64,000 nucleotides of DNA, taken from assembly GCA_910578385.1 (NCBI GenBank), contig CAJTQV010000009.1, positions 8,923 to 72,922 of the forward strand, given 5' to 3'. Source of the stretch: an uncultured Muribaculaceae bacterium (GTDB taxonomy: Bacteria; Bacteroidota; Bacteroidia; Bacteroidales; Muribaculaceae). Below are positions 54,483 to 62,344 of the stretch, piece after piece. The stretch's first letter is position 1, and the number at the start of each line of letters is the position of its first letter. A program made the translations under genes and the position numbers. The notes beneath the pieces are model-generated. The model saw only the letters and a program-made list of their open reading frames with translations. It ran no database searches and had not been told where the DNA came from.

Positions 54483-55331
54483 TCACCCTGCATAATCCAC
54501 CACAATATCGGCGCGGCGGTTGTAGGCGTATGCGCCGTACCGGTCAGTCTGACCGCCCGACTTGATTGTGATGTTGTCAGCATTGACGCCATGCTCCTCA
54601 AGGTAGTCTGCAAGATTCTCCGCACGCTCATGGCACAGATTATCGTTGTATGCCGGGCTGCCCGTCTCACTTGCATAGGCGGTGATGGTGATGTCGGCAT
54701 CCGTCGCTACGGCCTTTGCTGCGATTTCGTCGAGAAGTTCATTGTATCCCACTTCCGACTGGTCATTGCCGAAGTAGTACAGATAGTCAACCGAACTTTC
54801 ATCCTTTGCTTTCTGCTCAATAGACTCCTCGGTTGCATAGGCATAATGTCCTGCCGCTCCGTTGGCTACGCGTGCAGCGTAGACGTTTTTACCGTTTGCG
54901 GCAAGCGATGCGGAAGCATCAGAGCTAAGGGCTTTGCCGTTGCTCAGTAGGGTAGTGCCCCCGTTGCGTGAGGCATTGGCGTTAGCCACGGCAGCCTTCG
55001 AAGCAGCAATTCTCTGGGTAGCGATCTGCGAGTCCTTGGTGCCGAAATATAGACATATGCCGATTACGGCAGCGGCGACCAATGCGCAAGCCCACCAGCC
55101 GAACCATCTTTTCTTTACAGGTTTCTCAGGTTCCACATCTGCGACAGTTGCGGCAGCGGCGGCAGCTTCCTTATCCTCGATAAGGAGTCTCTCATGATTT
55201 TCAATAAGTAATTTCTCGTGATTCTCAATCAGCTTCTGATCATCCTGATCTGGAAGCTGTCCTTGAGTGGAATTATCCGGAGTCGGACAGGTATCACCAC
55301 TCTGCGGAGTTTTAAGATCTTTCTCATCCAT
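54483..55331 (-). CDS. OmpA-domain protein with one membrane anchor
   Basis: 282 residues. The cytoplasmic N-terminal part (1-72) contains three short repeats of the IENHE/RLLIE kind that may form a coiled coil. A transmembrane helix at 76-95 (WACALVAAAVIGICLYFG) follows, then an Ala/Ser/Asn-rich linker. The C-terminal OmpA-like domain (about 178-282; YFGNDQSEVGYNELLDEIAA, HERAENLADYLEEHGV, YNRRADIVVDY) binds peptidoglycan. There is no cleavable signal, so it is an inner-membrane protein that reaches the cell wall, similar in layout to MotB-like or TolR-like stators. Confidence 0.85.
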   Translation of the reverse strand: MDEKDLKTPQSGDTCPTPDNSTQGQLPDQDDQKLIENHEKLLIENHERLLIEDKEAAAAAATVADVEPEKPVKKRWFGWWACALVAAAVIGICLYFGTKDSQIATQRIAASKAAVANANASRNGGTTLLSNGKALSSDASASLAANGKNVYAARVANGAAGHYAYATEESIEQKAKDESSVDYLYYFGNDQSEVGYNELLDEIAAKAVATDADITITAYASETGSPAYNDNLCHERAENLADYLEEHGVNADNITIKSGGQTDRYGAYAYNRRADIVVDYAG

Positions 55332-55454
55332 AGCAGTTAATAATTCCGGTCAAAGAGGGAACAATGATTCTGCCCTTTGCCATGTTTACCACATAAAACG
55401 GTTATATCCACCGATTTACTGCTAACGAATGCTAATTAACCTTAAATCCCCGTC

Positions 55455-55505
55455 CTGTACGGACGCACGGCTCGTGCGTCCACAACCCATGCGGCTCGTG
55501 CGTCC
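55455..55505 (+). repeat. REP-like palindrome, copy 2 plus a partial third copy
   Basis: 55455-55481 is identical over 27 bp to 52991-53017. Ten bases on, 55491-55505 repeats only the right half (GCGGCTCGTGCGTCC). The remainder of the gap 55332-55539 holds no gene. Confidence 0.85.
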
Positions 55506-55539
55506 GCCATCTCGGCGGTTCAACGACCTCAAACCTAAC

Positions 55540-56274
55540 CTAACAGAAAGACTTCTTCTTGAAGATACTCTTCATCTTCAGTGTGATGACACCGAAAATC
55601 GCCTCGCCGAATATGCTCGAATTCATCTTCGACGTGCCCAACTGTCTGTTCACAAAGACAATCGGAACCTCCACAATCTTGAACTTCTTGAAATGCGACT
55701 TGAACTTCATCTCAATCTGGAACGCATAACCCTTGAACTGGATCTTGTCAAGGTTAAGCTCTCGAAGCACATGTGCGCGGTAGCAGACAAAACCGGCAGT
55801 CGAGTCGCGGAGGTCCATGCGCGTAATCATGCGCACGTACACTGAAGCGAAATAAGACATCAGCACGCGTCCCATCGGCCAGTTCACCACATTCACGCCT
55901 GAAATATAGCGTGAGCCGACGGCAACATCCGCGCCATTCTCCTTGCACTCATGATACAGTCGCGGCAGGTCGTTGGGATTGTGGGAGAAATCGGCATCCA
56001 TCTCGATCACGAAGTCATACCCCTTGTCGAGGGCCCACTTGAAGCCATGGATATATGCTGTCCCAAGGCCAAGCTTACCGGTGCGGGTCTCCATATGCAC
56101 GCGGGCCGGATACTGTTCGATCTTCCGGCGCACGGCATCCTGCGTGCCGTCGGGTGAAGCGTCGTCAATCACAAGAACGTCGAATCCATCGGGCAAAGCG
56201 ATAACCGCATCGATAATATTACCGATGTTCTCAATCTCGTTATAAGTTGGTATTATGACCAAAACGTCGCTCAT
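55540..56274 (-). CDS. Polyprenol-phosphate sugar transferase (GT2, DPM1-like)
   Basis: 244 residues with the start at 56274 (MSDVLVIIPTYNE); the ATG 10 codons earlier is less likely. GT2 fold: VIIPTYNE at 5-12, the VLVIDDASPDGT loop, the DADFSHNP metal site and the DSTAGFVCYR acceptor segment. It has no C-terminal transmembrane helices, so it is the soluble DPM1 type that transfers mannose (or another hexose) from a nucleotide sugar to polyprenyl phosphate at the inner face of the membrane. The C-terminus ends IFKKKSFC. Confidence 0.88.
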   Translation of the reverse strand: MSDVLVIIPTYNEIENIGNIIDAVIALPDGFDVLVIDDASPDGTQDAVRRKIEQYPARVHMETRTGKLGLGTAYIHGFKWALDKGYDFVIEMDADFSHNPNDLPRLYHECKENGADVAVGSRYISGVNVVNWPMGRVLMSYFASVYVRMITRMDLRDSTAGFVCYRAHVLRELNLDKIQFKGYAFQIEMKFKSHFKKFKIVEVPIVFVNRQLGTSKMNSSIFGEAIFGVITLKMKSIFKKKSFC

Positions 56275-56347
56275 CTCAACTCCATATTTGTTTTCCAACT
56301 GCAAATATAATCAAAAAATCCCAACCACCGCTCCTTTCCCCCGATTA

Positions 56348-56575
56348 TTATGCGATTTTCCCTGTCTCGATTTCGTTTTTCAGATAATCAAAAACATAAA
56401 CCGCCCCTTGGTAATACAACCCGCATTCCGGGTCGTTCACCTTAGCAAAAGTCTGGGAACCATAAAGCACATCAAGAGCCTTGAGAATATCCCATCCATA
56501 CCGCTCCATCAGCATCTGTGTAAGGTCGGTGGCAAGAAATTCCACCTCTAACCGGATATCTTTATTCACACTCAT
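56348..56575 (-). CDS. Small helical partner protein of the DUF3990 locus
   Basis: 75 residues. Predicted helical, with GWDILKALDVLYGSQTF and DPECGLYYQGAVYVFDYL. It is the third gene of a tight leftward trio and its first 14 nt overlap the end of the DUF3990 gene. In Bacteroidales it is a common companion of DUF3990, which points to an accessory or antitoxin role. The GC content is clearly below that of the surrounding core genes. Confidence 0.65.
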   Translation of the reverse strand: MSVNKDIRLEVEFLATDLTQMLMERYGWDILKALDVLYGSQTFAKVNDPECGLYYQGAVYVFDYLKNEIETGKIA

Positions 56576-57056
56576 TTACCTTTTTTAGATATTCTAATCC
56601 TTTTTCAGTCGCAAAATAATATTGAATGGACTTATTTCCATTATATCTTATTTTTTCGACAAGTTGTTCAATTGTCCAATATCCCTGCATGTATAGTTGA
56701 ATTTGTCGTCCAACATTGTCATCAGCTATTGGGCCAATTACAATATCGTAAGAATGGGTCGGATTATCAGAGCTGTTACGTCTATTTGCAACAACAAAAT
56801 CAGCCCATTCTTCCGTGTAGTCATCGAAAATCTTGACCTTGACACCATCACTTATGGCTTGTTCAAGATTAAATTCATACGATGTTACGGTTGCTTCACC
56901 AGTTTCATATGTTTTAACTCGGGACTTTGCCCATAGCATAGCCTGTTCGTAATCAGGATTGAGGTAAAAACCTTTACCAAAATCTTTCCCCGATTTACTG
57001 AGAGACAAATCTATACGTTCAATGCGGGTATATGAACCATGATGAAGTAGTGTCAT
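56562..57056 (-). CDS. DUF3990 protein, putative ADP-ribosyltransferase toxin
   Basis: 164 residues. The N-terminus LHHGSYTRIE (4-13) and the block GKDFGKGFYLNPDYEQA (about 23-39) match the first two motifs of H-Y-E type ADP-ribosyltransferases (His6-Gly7 for NAD, Tyr31 in the GFY turn). The family DUF3990 belongs, to my knowledge, to the ART clan. No secretion signal. The start overlaps the DUF3791 stop by 4 nt (ATGA). Gene order and size resemble type II toxin-antitoxin loci of gut bacteria. The acceptor and the actual toxicity are unproven. Confidence 0.75.
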   Translation of the reverse strand: MTLLHHGSYTRIERIDLSLSKSGKDFGKGFYLNPDYEQAMLWAKSRVKTYETGEATVTSYEFNLEQAISDGVKVKIFDDYTEEWADFVVANRRNSSDNPTHSYDIVIGPIADDNVGRQIQLYMQGYWTIEQLVEKIRYNGNKSIQYYFATEKGLEYLKKVNECE

Positions 57057-57280
57057 GAGATTCTTCCTCCTCTATTATAGCAGTAGATTTGTAGGTCATC
57101 TACTGCGCTTTCAATTGATTGAGTATGTTCCACGTCATAGAATTCATTTAAGAAGTCTATCCCTGTAAACCTGCGTAGATATGCATATGCTTGCTGGTTT
57201 GTCAATTTGAATCGTTTTGCAAACTCACTGACGCAAACCACAATGTATTCCACGCGATTCCGTATCTCTTGTTTGTCCAT
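57053..57280 (-). CDS. DUF3791 protein, putative antitoxin
   Basis: 75 residues of the DUF3791 family (AKRFKLTNQQAYAYLRRFTGIDFLNEFYDVEHTQSIESAVDDLQIYCYNRGG). It is helical, lies first in the three-gene operon and overlaps DUF3990 by 4 nt. The association of DUF3791 with DUF3990 is a well-known gene pair in Firmicutes and Bacteroidota. A role as the neutralising partner is inferred from the context. Confidence 0.75.
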   Translation of the reverse strand: MDKQEIRNRVEYIVVCVSEFAKRFKLTNQQAYAYLRRFTGIDFLNEFYDVEHTQSIESAVDDLQIYCYNRGGRIS

Positions 57281-57523
57281 AATGTATTTACTTAAAATAT
57301 TTGGGATTATACATCGTCTCCCAATTACATTAACGTTGAAGACCGGGTAATTTATATCTCAGCATAACTAAAATGACTATCTGAAGAGTCTATTCTGAAA
57401 AGTCGGATATTAGCACGGTTTTTTGAGTAGATTCAATAATTATTCTTAGTGCTCTGTGCAGGCATTTTTGTAGATTTCTTTACGGTCACGGAAAACCGTG
57501 ACTGCTGTCGTTTTGATTGTGAG

Positions 57524-57531
57524 TATATTTG
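57524..57531 (+). promoter_or_regulatory. Candidate -7 box of the first LRR gene, with nearby hairpin
   Basis: TATATTTG (TAnnTTTG), 27 nt before the start codon. In place of a -33 box there is a 7-bp hairpin GTCACGG-AAAA-CCGTGAC (57485-57502), a possible operator. The gap 57281-57557 otherwise shows nothing. Confidence 0.45.
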
Positions 57532-57557
57532 TGCCTTGTAATACAAAAAACTTTTTT

Positions 57558-60308
57558 ATGAACAAACAATTATCAACACTATTCCTTCTTCTCATTTGTT
57601 TGGCTTATGGCATTGCCGAGGCATCCGCTTCTGAGACAACCGGGACGTATACCGGTAAAGACATCGAGACCGGCTGGAAACTCATCAAGGATGATGCCGA
57701 AAGCCAAGTGTCATGGGGAGATGTCACCGACAAGGGTGTAGCCGTGGATTACCAAAAGACAGGATATTCTCCATGGATAGTTTCGAATGAGGGCTTCAAC
57801 CATGTCACCAAAGTGGAGCTGCAAGTCTATTCCGAATACTCGCGCATGAAGGTGAATGAAATCAGTGTGGGCAGTAGCTATTTAACCCCATCTCAGGAAT
57901 ATGGTTTGGACTCGAATCCCGAAAAGACCTTTATCTTTCTCGCTGACGATGTCGCCAAGGCACTCGGGGAGGTTAAAATCAATTTTCAAGATATCAGCAA
58001 CAAGCCTTTCTGTATCAAGTCAATCAAAGTGACATATGACCCCATCGGTGCAAGTCGCGACCTAAAGTGGTCAGTATCGGAGCTGACTGTCAACCTCGGA
58101 GAGAGTTTCGACAACCCTACGCTGTCGGGCGTGACCTCTGGCGTGACATATAGCAGTACAAAACCGGAAATAGCCGAGATTGACTCAAAAGGCAATATAT
58201 TGCCGCTCACGGCCGGAAAAACTGAAATCAAGGCCACATGCCCGGCAGATTACCCCTGGGGTGCCGGAGAATGCATCTTCACGCTCAATGTAGAGTTCTC
58301 GCTGATAGGAGCCGGCACATGCGAAACTATATTGCTCACCAAACCCGGCACACTGCGCGACAAGGTGCTGGATCTTGAAAGCACAAAAATCAGGAGCCTC
58401 ACTCTCGCCGGTCCCATTAACTCTGAAGATATCGCATACATGCGCGAAGCGAGCGGCCGATTCTCCAATCTGCAGGAGATTGATTTGACCAATGCCTCAG
58501 TGGTGGCAGACGAGAAGAGTTACGCCACAATGTTTGGCGGCAATCACGACGTAGGCATGGGTTCAACATCCTATGTGTTCGTGCTCAGCGACGAAGAGAA
58601 GATAGAAGAGAAGAGCACACCCACGGGGTTGGGAGGTGGTAAAGTCACGGTGACATATTACGGAAACCAGCTCGCCGGAGCGTTCAATTCGATGACCGGA
58701 CTCAAGCGGCTCATATTGCCCTCGGAGATAACGGAGATAGCGCCATTCGTAGCGGCAGGATGCACAGGGCTTATCGAAATCGGAGTACCCGAAAATTACA
58801 CCACCATAGGGGAGCAGGCTTTCAGTTCATGCAGCAACCTGCGATCAATAGCACACTCCGACGAATGCGTAACCATCGGTGAGCACGCGTTTGCCAATTC
58901 AGGCATACTCGCGTTCGACCTATCCAAAGTTGAGACAATCGGAGAGGCGGCGTTTCAGAAATCGAGTCTGCGAGGAGACATCGACTTATCTGCGCTGACA
59001 AAGGTTGCACGAGAGACCTTCACCGGATGCGCAGACTTGAACGGCGTACAATTTGGCAATGGGCTTGTCGAGATAGATAGAGAGGCGTTCTATCAGAGTG
59101 GAATCGGCGGCACTCTCATTATCCCTGACGGATGCAGAACAATAGGACAATGGGCTTTTGCGGAAACAGCAATCTACGACCTGAAGCTCCCGGTTAATTG
59201 CATCGACATCGACTGCTTCACATTCCACAAGACTCCATGGTTCGAAAACGAGCTTAACCGTATCAACATAGATGAGATTGTCTACGCCGGCAATGTGGCT
59301 CTCTACTACAAGTCAGACACCTATAGGGATTATACAGGCCCGAGGGCAACTTCCATTGCATTCAGAGAAGGTACAACTGCCGTTGCTGCGCGGTTCGAGA
59401 CATCGGTAAAGGACACATATTTCTATGACCATCCCGACGGAATAACAACAATCACGCTTCCGGAGTCGATGATATGGATTGGAGAGGAAGCATTCAAGGG
59501 TCTGTTGGGAGGAGTAATTGATATAAAAATACCCGACAATGTGCGCCACATAGGAACATCTGCCTTTTCAGATGCCGGCTTCGAGACACTCACCATCGGG
59601 GCAAATGTGGAACATATAGGCGACTACGCGTTTTCAAGATGTAACTCCTTGATAAAACTTGCATATAACGTACCAAATGCGGGTGGCACAGGGATATTTT
59701 ACCGCTGTGAAGGTCTTGAAAGCGTGACAATCGGAAAGAATGTCCTGACAATTACCGACAACATGTTCAGGGAATGCAGCTCGCTCCGCAAGTTGGAGAT
59801 TGACGGCATATCAACCTCCGACATAGCCAAGACCGCACCGGCTGCCTCTGCCAACGGATTCTCTATCGGGAAGGACGCATTTGCAGGTTGCTCACGACTC
59901 GCCACATTCACGCTGCCGTCCAACCTCAGCACTATCGGTGATGACGCATTTTACGGGGCAAACCTCCGCACACTCATCTGCTTTACCGCCACACCGGTAG
60001 AAGGACTCGTTGATTCCCGCATTTTTGACAATGGCAAGTCCACCACTATCTACGTGCCACAGGAGAGTGTCTCACTATTCAAAAGGAGCGAAGGGTGGAA
60101 AAACTGCACAATCATTGGAGCCGACATGAGCGCCTCAATAGCAGAGATCGCCCCCGACCCCTCCGACCTACTTCAAGAGGTGCAAGTATATGACCTCAAC
60201 GGCATCATGATATATCAAGGAGTACTGGATTCTATGCACCTCCCCGTCGGCACATATATCATCAAAACCCAACCTGACATCTACAAAACCCTAAGAATAC
60301 AGCAATAA
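57558..60308 (+). CDS. BspA-like leucine-rich-repeat surface protein with Big_2-like domain
   Basis: 916 residues with the start at 57558 (MNKQLSTLFLL). A signal peptide (1-23) precedes a beta-sandwich region (24-170) and a bacterial Ig-like (Big_2-type) domain (about 172-255; WSVSELTVNLGE, TKPEIAEIDSKGNILPLTAGKTEIKATC). LRR_5 repeats of about 22-24 residues with the IGEQAF, IGEHAF, IGTSAF and IGDDAF type turn fill 270-850. The last 45 residues (VYDLNGIMIYQG, LPVGTYIIKT) resemble the type A sorting domain of the type IX secretion system, yet no such secretion genes are in this window. It is probably a surface adhesin. Confidence 0.85.
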   Translation: MNKQLSTLFLLLICLAYGIAEASASETTGTYTGKDIETGWKLIKDDAESQVSWGDVTDKGVAVDYQKTGYSPWIVSNEGFNHVTKVELQVYSEYSRMKVNEISVGSSYLTPSQEYGLDSNPEKTFIFLADDVAKALGEVKINFQDISNKPFCIKSIKVTYDPIGASRDLKWSVSELTVNLGESFDNPTLSGVTSGVTYSSTKPEIAEIDSKGNILPLTAGKTEIKATCPADYPWGAGECIFTLNVEFSLIGAGTCETILLTKPGTLRDKVLDLESTKIRSLTLAGPINSEDIAYMREASGRFSNLQEIDLTNASVVADEKSYATMFGGNHDVGMGSTSYVFVLSDEEKIEEKSTPTGLGGGKVTVTYYGNQLAGAFNSMTGLKRLILPSEITEIAPFVAAGCTGLIEIGVPENYTTIGEQAFSSCSNLRSIAHSDECVTIGEHAFANSGILAFDLSKVETIGEAAFQKSSLRGDIDLSALTKVARETFTGCADLNGVQFGNGLVEIDREAFYQSGIGGTLIIPDGCRTIGQWAFAETAIYDLKLPVNCIDIDCFTFHKTPWFENELNRINIDEIVYAGNVALYYKSDTYRDYTGPRATSIAFREGTTAVAARFETSVKDTYFYDHPDGITTITLPESMIWIGEEAFKGLLGGVIDIKIPDNVRHIGTSAFSDAGFETLTIGANVEHIGDYAFSRCNSLIKLAYNVPNAGGTGIFYRCEGLESVTIGKNVLTITDNMFRECSSLRKLEIDGISTSDIAKTAPAASANGFSIGKDAFAGCSRLATFTLPSNLSTIGDDAFYGANLRTLICFTATPVEGLVDSRIFDNGKSTTIYVPQESVSLFKRSEGWKNCTIIGADMSASIAEIAPDPSDLLQEVQVYDLNGIMIYQGVLDSMHLPVGTYIIKTQPDIYKTLRIQQ

Positions 60309-60313
60309 GAAAG

Positions 60314-60362
60314 TTAGGCATTAGATTTTAGGCATTAGGTTTTAGGCTTTAGATTTTAGAAT
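60314..60362 (+). repeat. Seven-unit heptad array TTAGRNN
   Basis: Seven 7-bp units, TTAGGCA TTAGATT and then TTAGGCA, TTAGGTT, TTAGGCT, TTAGATT, TTAGAAT, starting 6 nt after the LRR stop codon. The orientation is opposite to that of the array at 62345-62435. Confidence 0.85.
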
Positions 60363-60374
60363 CGTTTGAAGAGC

Positions 60375-60585
60375 TTCTGCGCTTTTCCTGCCATTTTTGC
60401 GATGAGTAACCGGGCATCTGCTCGGTTGCGAATGGAAATTTCTGCGTGGTTATGGATTCCGTTAAATTCCATGTAAAGTGTTGGGATGAGGAAAACAGGT
60501 GAAATAAAGCTACGCAGGAATTTCCTTTCAATCTGCTGCCTGAGGCATCAGATTTCAACGGAGAACAGGCAGGAAAAGCGCAGAA
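60375..60585. repeat. 211-bp imperfect palindrome
   Basis: An outer 18-bp perfect inverted repeat (60375-60392 with 60568-60585) encloses a second 13-bp pair with one G-T wobble (60435-60447 with 60512-60524). The intervals between outer and inner arms are 42 and 43 nt, so the symmetry is real. The central loop is 64 nt. No ORF is inside. It could be a small non-autonomous mobile element or a structured RNA. Confidence 0.75.
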
Positions 60586-60596
60586 AAATCTGTCTG

Positions 60597-60755
60597 ATAA
60601 ACCGCGATTATTTTTTTGATTGAATATTCAATCAAAAATTAAAAAAAACAGACTCATGCCTAACATCGAAAGCCTAAAATTGTCGTGATAACTATAAAGA
60701 TTATAGTACATTACACGATTCGCATAAAAAATTGGATAGCCGGTAAAGGTTTTAT
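60597..60755 (+). repeat. Duplicated intergenic module, copy A
   Basis: The order is: ATAAACCG.GATTATTTTTT, the palindrome, ACAGACTCATGCC, an AT-rich stretch and GGATAGCCGGTAAAGGTTTTAT (60733-60754). The same blocks, in the same order, are at 61880-62485 (copy B). In copy A the last block lacks the -7 box (TTATTTCTT in place of TATAAATTTG), so it looks like a dead promoter that faces the 3-end of the GNAT gene. Confidence 0.7.
60613..60638. repeat. 26-bp perfect palindrome
   Basis: Two 13-nt halves meet at AAT|ATT (TTTTTGATTGAAT and its complement) and are followed by A-rich DNA and ACAGACTCATGCC. The same flanks reappear around the insert at 61898-62262. Confidence 0.8.
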
Positions 60756-61353
60756 TTCTTAAGATCAAAGAACATAAATCGCGTTTCCAATGGTTCTTCC
60801 TCTTTTAGTTTCAGAAAATTTCTTTCTTCTTGTTCTGTCTTATATAATGTTTTGAATCCATTCCTTTCATAAAAGTGGATAGTGCGGTCGTTGTTGTAAG
60901 CATCAACAACAATAAAGCGACATCCGGTTTTATTATCTGCACGAAACCAGTCCTTAATAAAACTCAAGATTTGGCTGCCAATATTTAATCCTTTGCCACG
61001 GAAGTCAGATGATACTCCCAAACGTCCAATCAGAACTGCCGGGTAGTTCATTCCTCGTTTTGCATTGGTGATGCTTCTTTGAACTCTGTTACGAGCGGAT
61101 GAAATGATATCTTTTGCTTTTATACTATCGTTTGCAAGAGTCACTAATCCCATTATTAATGATGGTTCCTCAATATTAATCCAAGCATAAGTTCTGCCAA
61201 GTAATTCTTCATCATAATAGAAAGCATCGGTCGCAAAAAATCATCGAGGTCAGTGTCGTCACAACGAAATGGTTCACAATAAGAAGCAACTTCTTTTGTA
61301 TAAGGCCGCATAATTGCGTCACGTTCGAGGATAAACGGTGATTCCAAAGTCAT
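60752..61353 (-). pseudogene. GNAT acetyltransferase, frameshifted
   Basis: The N-terminal 65-codon frame (61353-61156, MTLESPFILERDAIMRPYTKE) and the 133-codon frame (61153-60752) together make one GNAT of about 200 residues. Adding one base to the A6 run at 61235-61240 (T6 on the coding strand) joins them as DDFFATDAFYYDEELLGRTYAWIN. Motif A is RLGVSSDFRGKGLNIG and the C-terminal block VVDAYNNDRTIHFYERNGF resembles TacT/AtaT-type aminoacyl-tRNA acetylating toxins. The break may be true decay, phase variation or a base-calling error. It overlaps the upstream antitoxin-like gene by 1 nt (TAATG). Confidence 0.8.
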
Positions 61354-61535
61354 TATTTTTTGTCTTTAGGCGGAAATATAAAGTCGCGGGACTTTCGAAG
61401 AAATTCAGCTATTTGGGCTTCTCGCTCAGCTGATAGTTTGGGCGTAGGCAGTTTTCCGTTGCGCTCAGCTTCTTCTATAAAAGCGCGAGCCGACTCTCCG
61501 ACAAGCACAGGAGAAGAGTTTATAGTCATAGCCAT
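61353..61535 (-). CDS. Small antitoxin-like protein upstream of the GNAT gene
   Basis: 60 residues (MAMTINSSPVLVGESARAFIEEAERNGKLPTPKL...). It has no ribbon-helix-helix that I can see, but size, position and 1-nt overlap with the GNAT gene are those of an antitoxin partner. The C-terminal half (LSAEREAQIAEFLRKSRDFIF) is an amphipathic helix that could clasp the acetyltransferase. The gene is AT-rich like its partner. Confidence 0.6.
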   Translation of the reverse strand: MAMTINSSPVLVGESARAFIEEAERNGKLPTPKLSAEREAQIAEFLRKSRDFIFPPKDKK

Positions 61536-61609
61536 ATCTTGAAGTATTTAAGTAAGTGAGACAATACAATTTACGTATAGATATACAATAATGTAATCTA
61601 AAGTTTTGC

Positions 61610-61656
61610 TCAGCAAGTGTGAAGCAATGTATTTATATGTTTCCCACACCTGCTGA
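61610..61656. promoter_or_regulatory. 12-bp inverted repeat in the leader of the antitoxin-like gene
   Basis: TCAGCAAGTGTG (61610-61621) and CACACCTGCTGA (61645-61656), 11 of 12 pairs. It begins at the predicted transcription start, a natural place for an autoregulatory operator or a leader hairpin. Confidence 0.5.
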
Positions 61657-61660
61657 ATTA

Positions 61661-61692
61661 CAAAAATACAATATTTTAACAAATAAAACAAG
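61661..61692 (-). promoter_or_regulatory. Candidate promoter of the antitoxin-like/GNAT operon
   Basis: Minus strand CTTG (61692-61689, one mismatch from TTTG), 20-nt spacer, TATTTTTG (61668-61661). Predicted start near 61654, leader about 120 nt. Confidence 0.45.
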
Positions 61693-61760
61693 AACCAAGA
61701 TGTTAATGATCCGAAAAAGATATCATTCGCGCAAGCCGTGTCACGGTTTATTGGTATTGA

Positions 61761-61861
61761 CCCTGTAGGGACATCGCTTCGCGATGTTTGGGTTGTGTAG
61801 GCCTAATTTACTGAAAACATGTTTGTTCTCATGCTACATGCCAAAGGTATGTCCCTGCAGG
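61761..61861. repeat. Pair of REP-like palindromes in opposite orientation
   Basis: Copy 1: CCCTGTAGGG followed by the ACATCGC-TTC-GCGATGT hairpin (61771-61787). Copy 2, inverted: ACATGCC-AAA-GGTATGT (61836-61852) then CCCTGCAGG. They flank about 48 nt, the arrangement typical of REP pairs (BIMEs). The core GGGACAT is shared with 54377. Confidence 0.75.
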
Positions 61862-61897
61862 TGAACGTGGATTCAGACCGATAAACCGGGATTATTT

Positions 61898-62262
61898 TTT
61901 GATTGAAGGGCATCGCGGATCCTGTGTATTTTGCTTTGCCAAAATACGGCCTCGGGACGCGGGTGTAGCGGATTGTGCGCGGATTTATAAATCTGAAGGA
62001 CTGCGTTTTTTAACGCGGAAGGCTGCGGCGTTTCAACGCCACAGCCTTGACACGGATCGGCCATGATTGGCGCGGATGCACCCACGCGACAAATCCGCTG
62101 CCATCGGCTCAAATCCGTGACGGCGATGTTTGCAACGCCAACGTACGCCACCGCGTCCATGACAAAGTCGGTACATGAAATCCGCGTCAAAATCCGCCCC
62201 ATCCGCGTCCCCAGGCAAACGCGAAGCGGTTTAAGCCGGATCCGCGATGCCCTTCAATCAAA
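61898..62262. repeat. 365-bp element with 25-bp perfect inverted ends
   Basis: Left end 61898-61922 and right end 62238-62262 are perfect inverted copies (core GGGCATCGCGGATCC). Inside are further hairpins: an 8-bp stem GTATTTTG/CAAAATAC (61926-61947), and a 13-bp stem with one mismatch (62019-62048, loop TC). The interior is full of GCGGAT/ATCCGC fragments. There is no transposase and no credible ORF. It has the look of a MITE or of a structured repeat family. Confidence 0.75.
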
Positions 62263-62344
62263 TATTCTATCAAACATTCAATGAAAAATCAAAAAACAGA
62301 CTCATGCCCACACCCCAACCCCAACCTAAAATCCACCCCCCCCA

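Noticed and set aside
54483..55331. OmpA-domain gene as outer-membrane porin
   Set aside because: There is no signal peptide or barrel; a single internal transmembrane helix with a C-terminal OmpA domain indicates an inner-membrane anchor.
57485..57502. Inverted repeat as one end of an invertible promoter
   Set aside because: No second copy of the repeat was found at a reasonable distance and no invertase gene is near.
57558..60308. First LRR gene as proof of a type IX secretion system
   Set aside because: The C-terminal tail resembles a sorting domain, but no secretion component lies in the window and similar tails occur in species without the system.
61873..62202. A 109-codon frame inside the 365-bp palindromic element
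   Set aside because: It is made of the repeat fragments themselves, with no start context and no domain.
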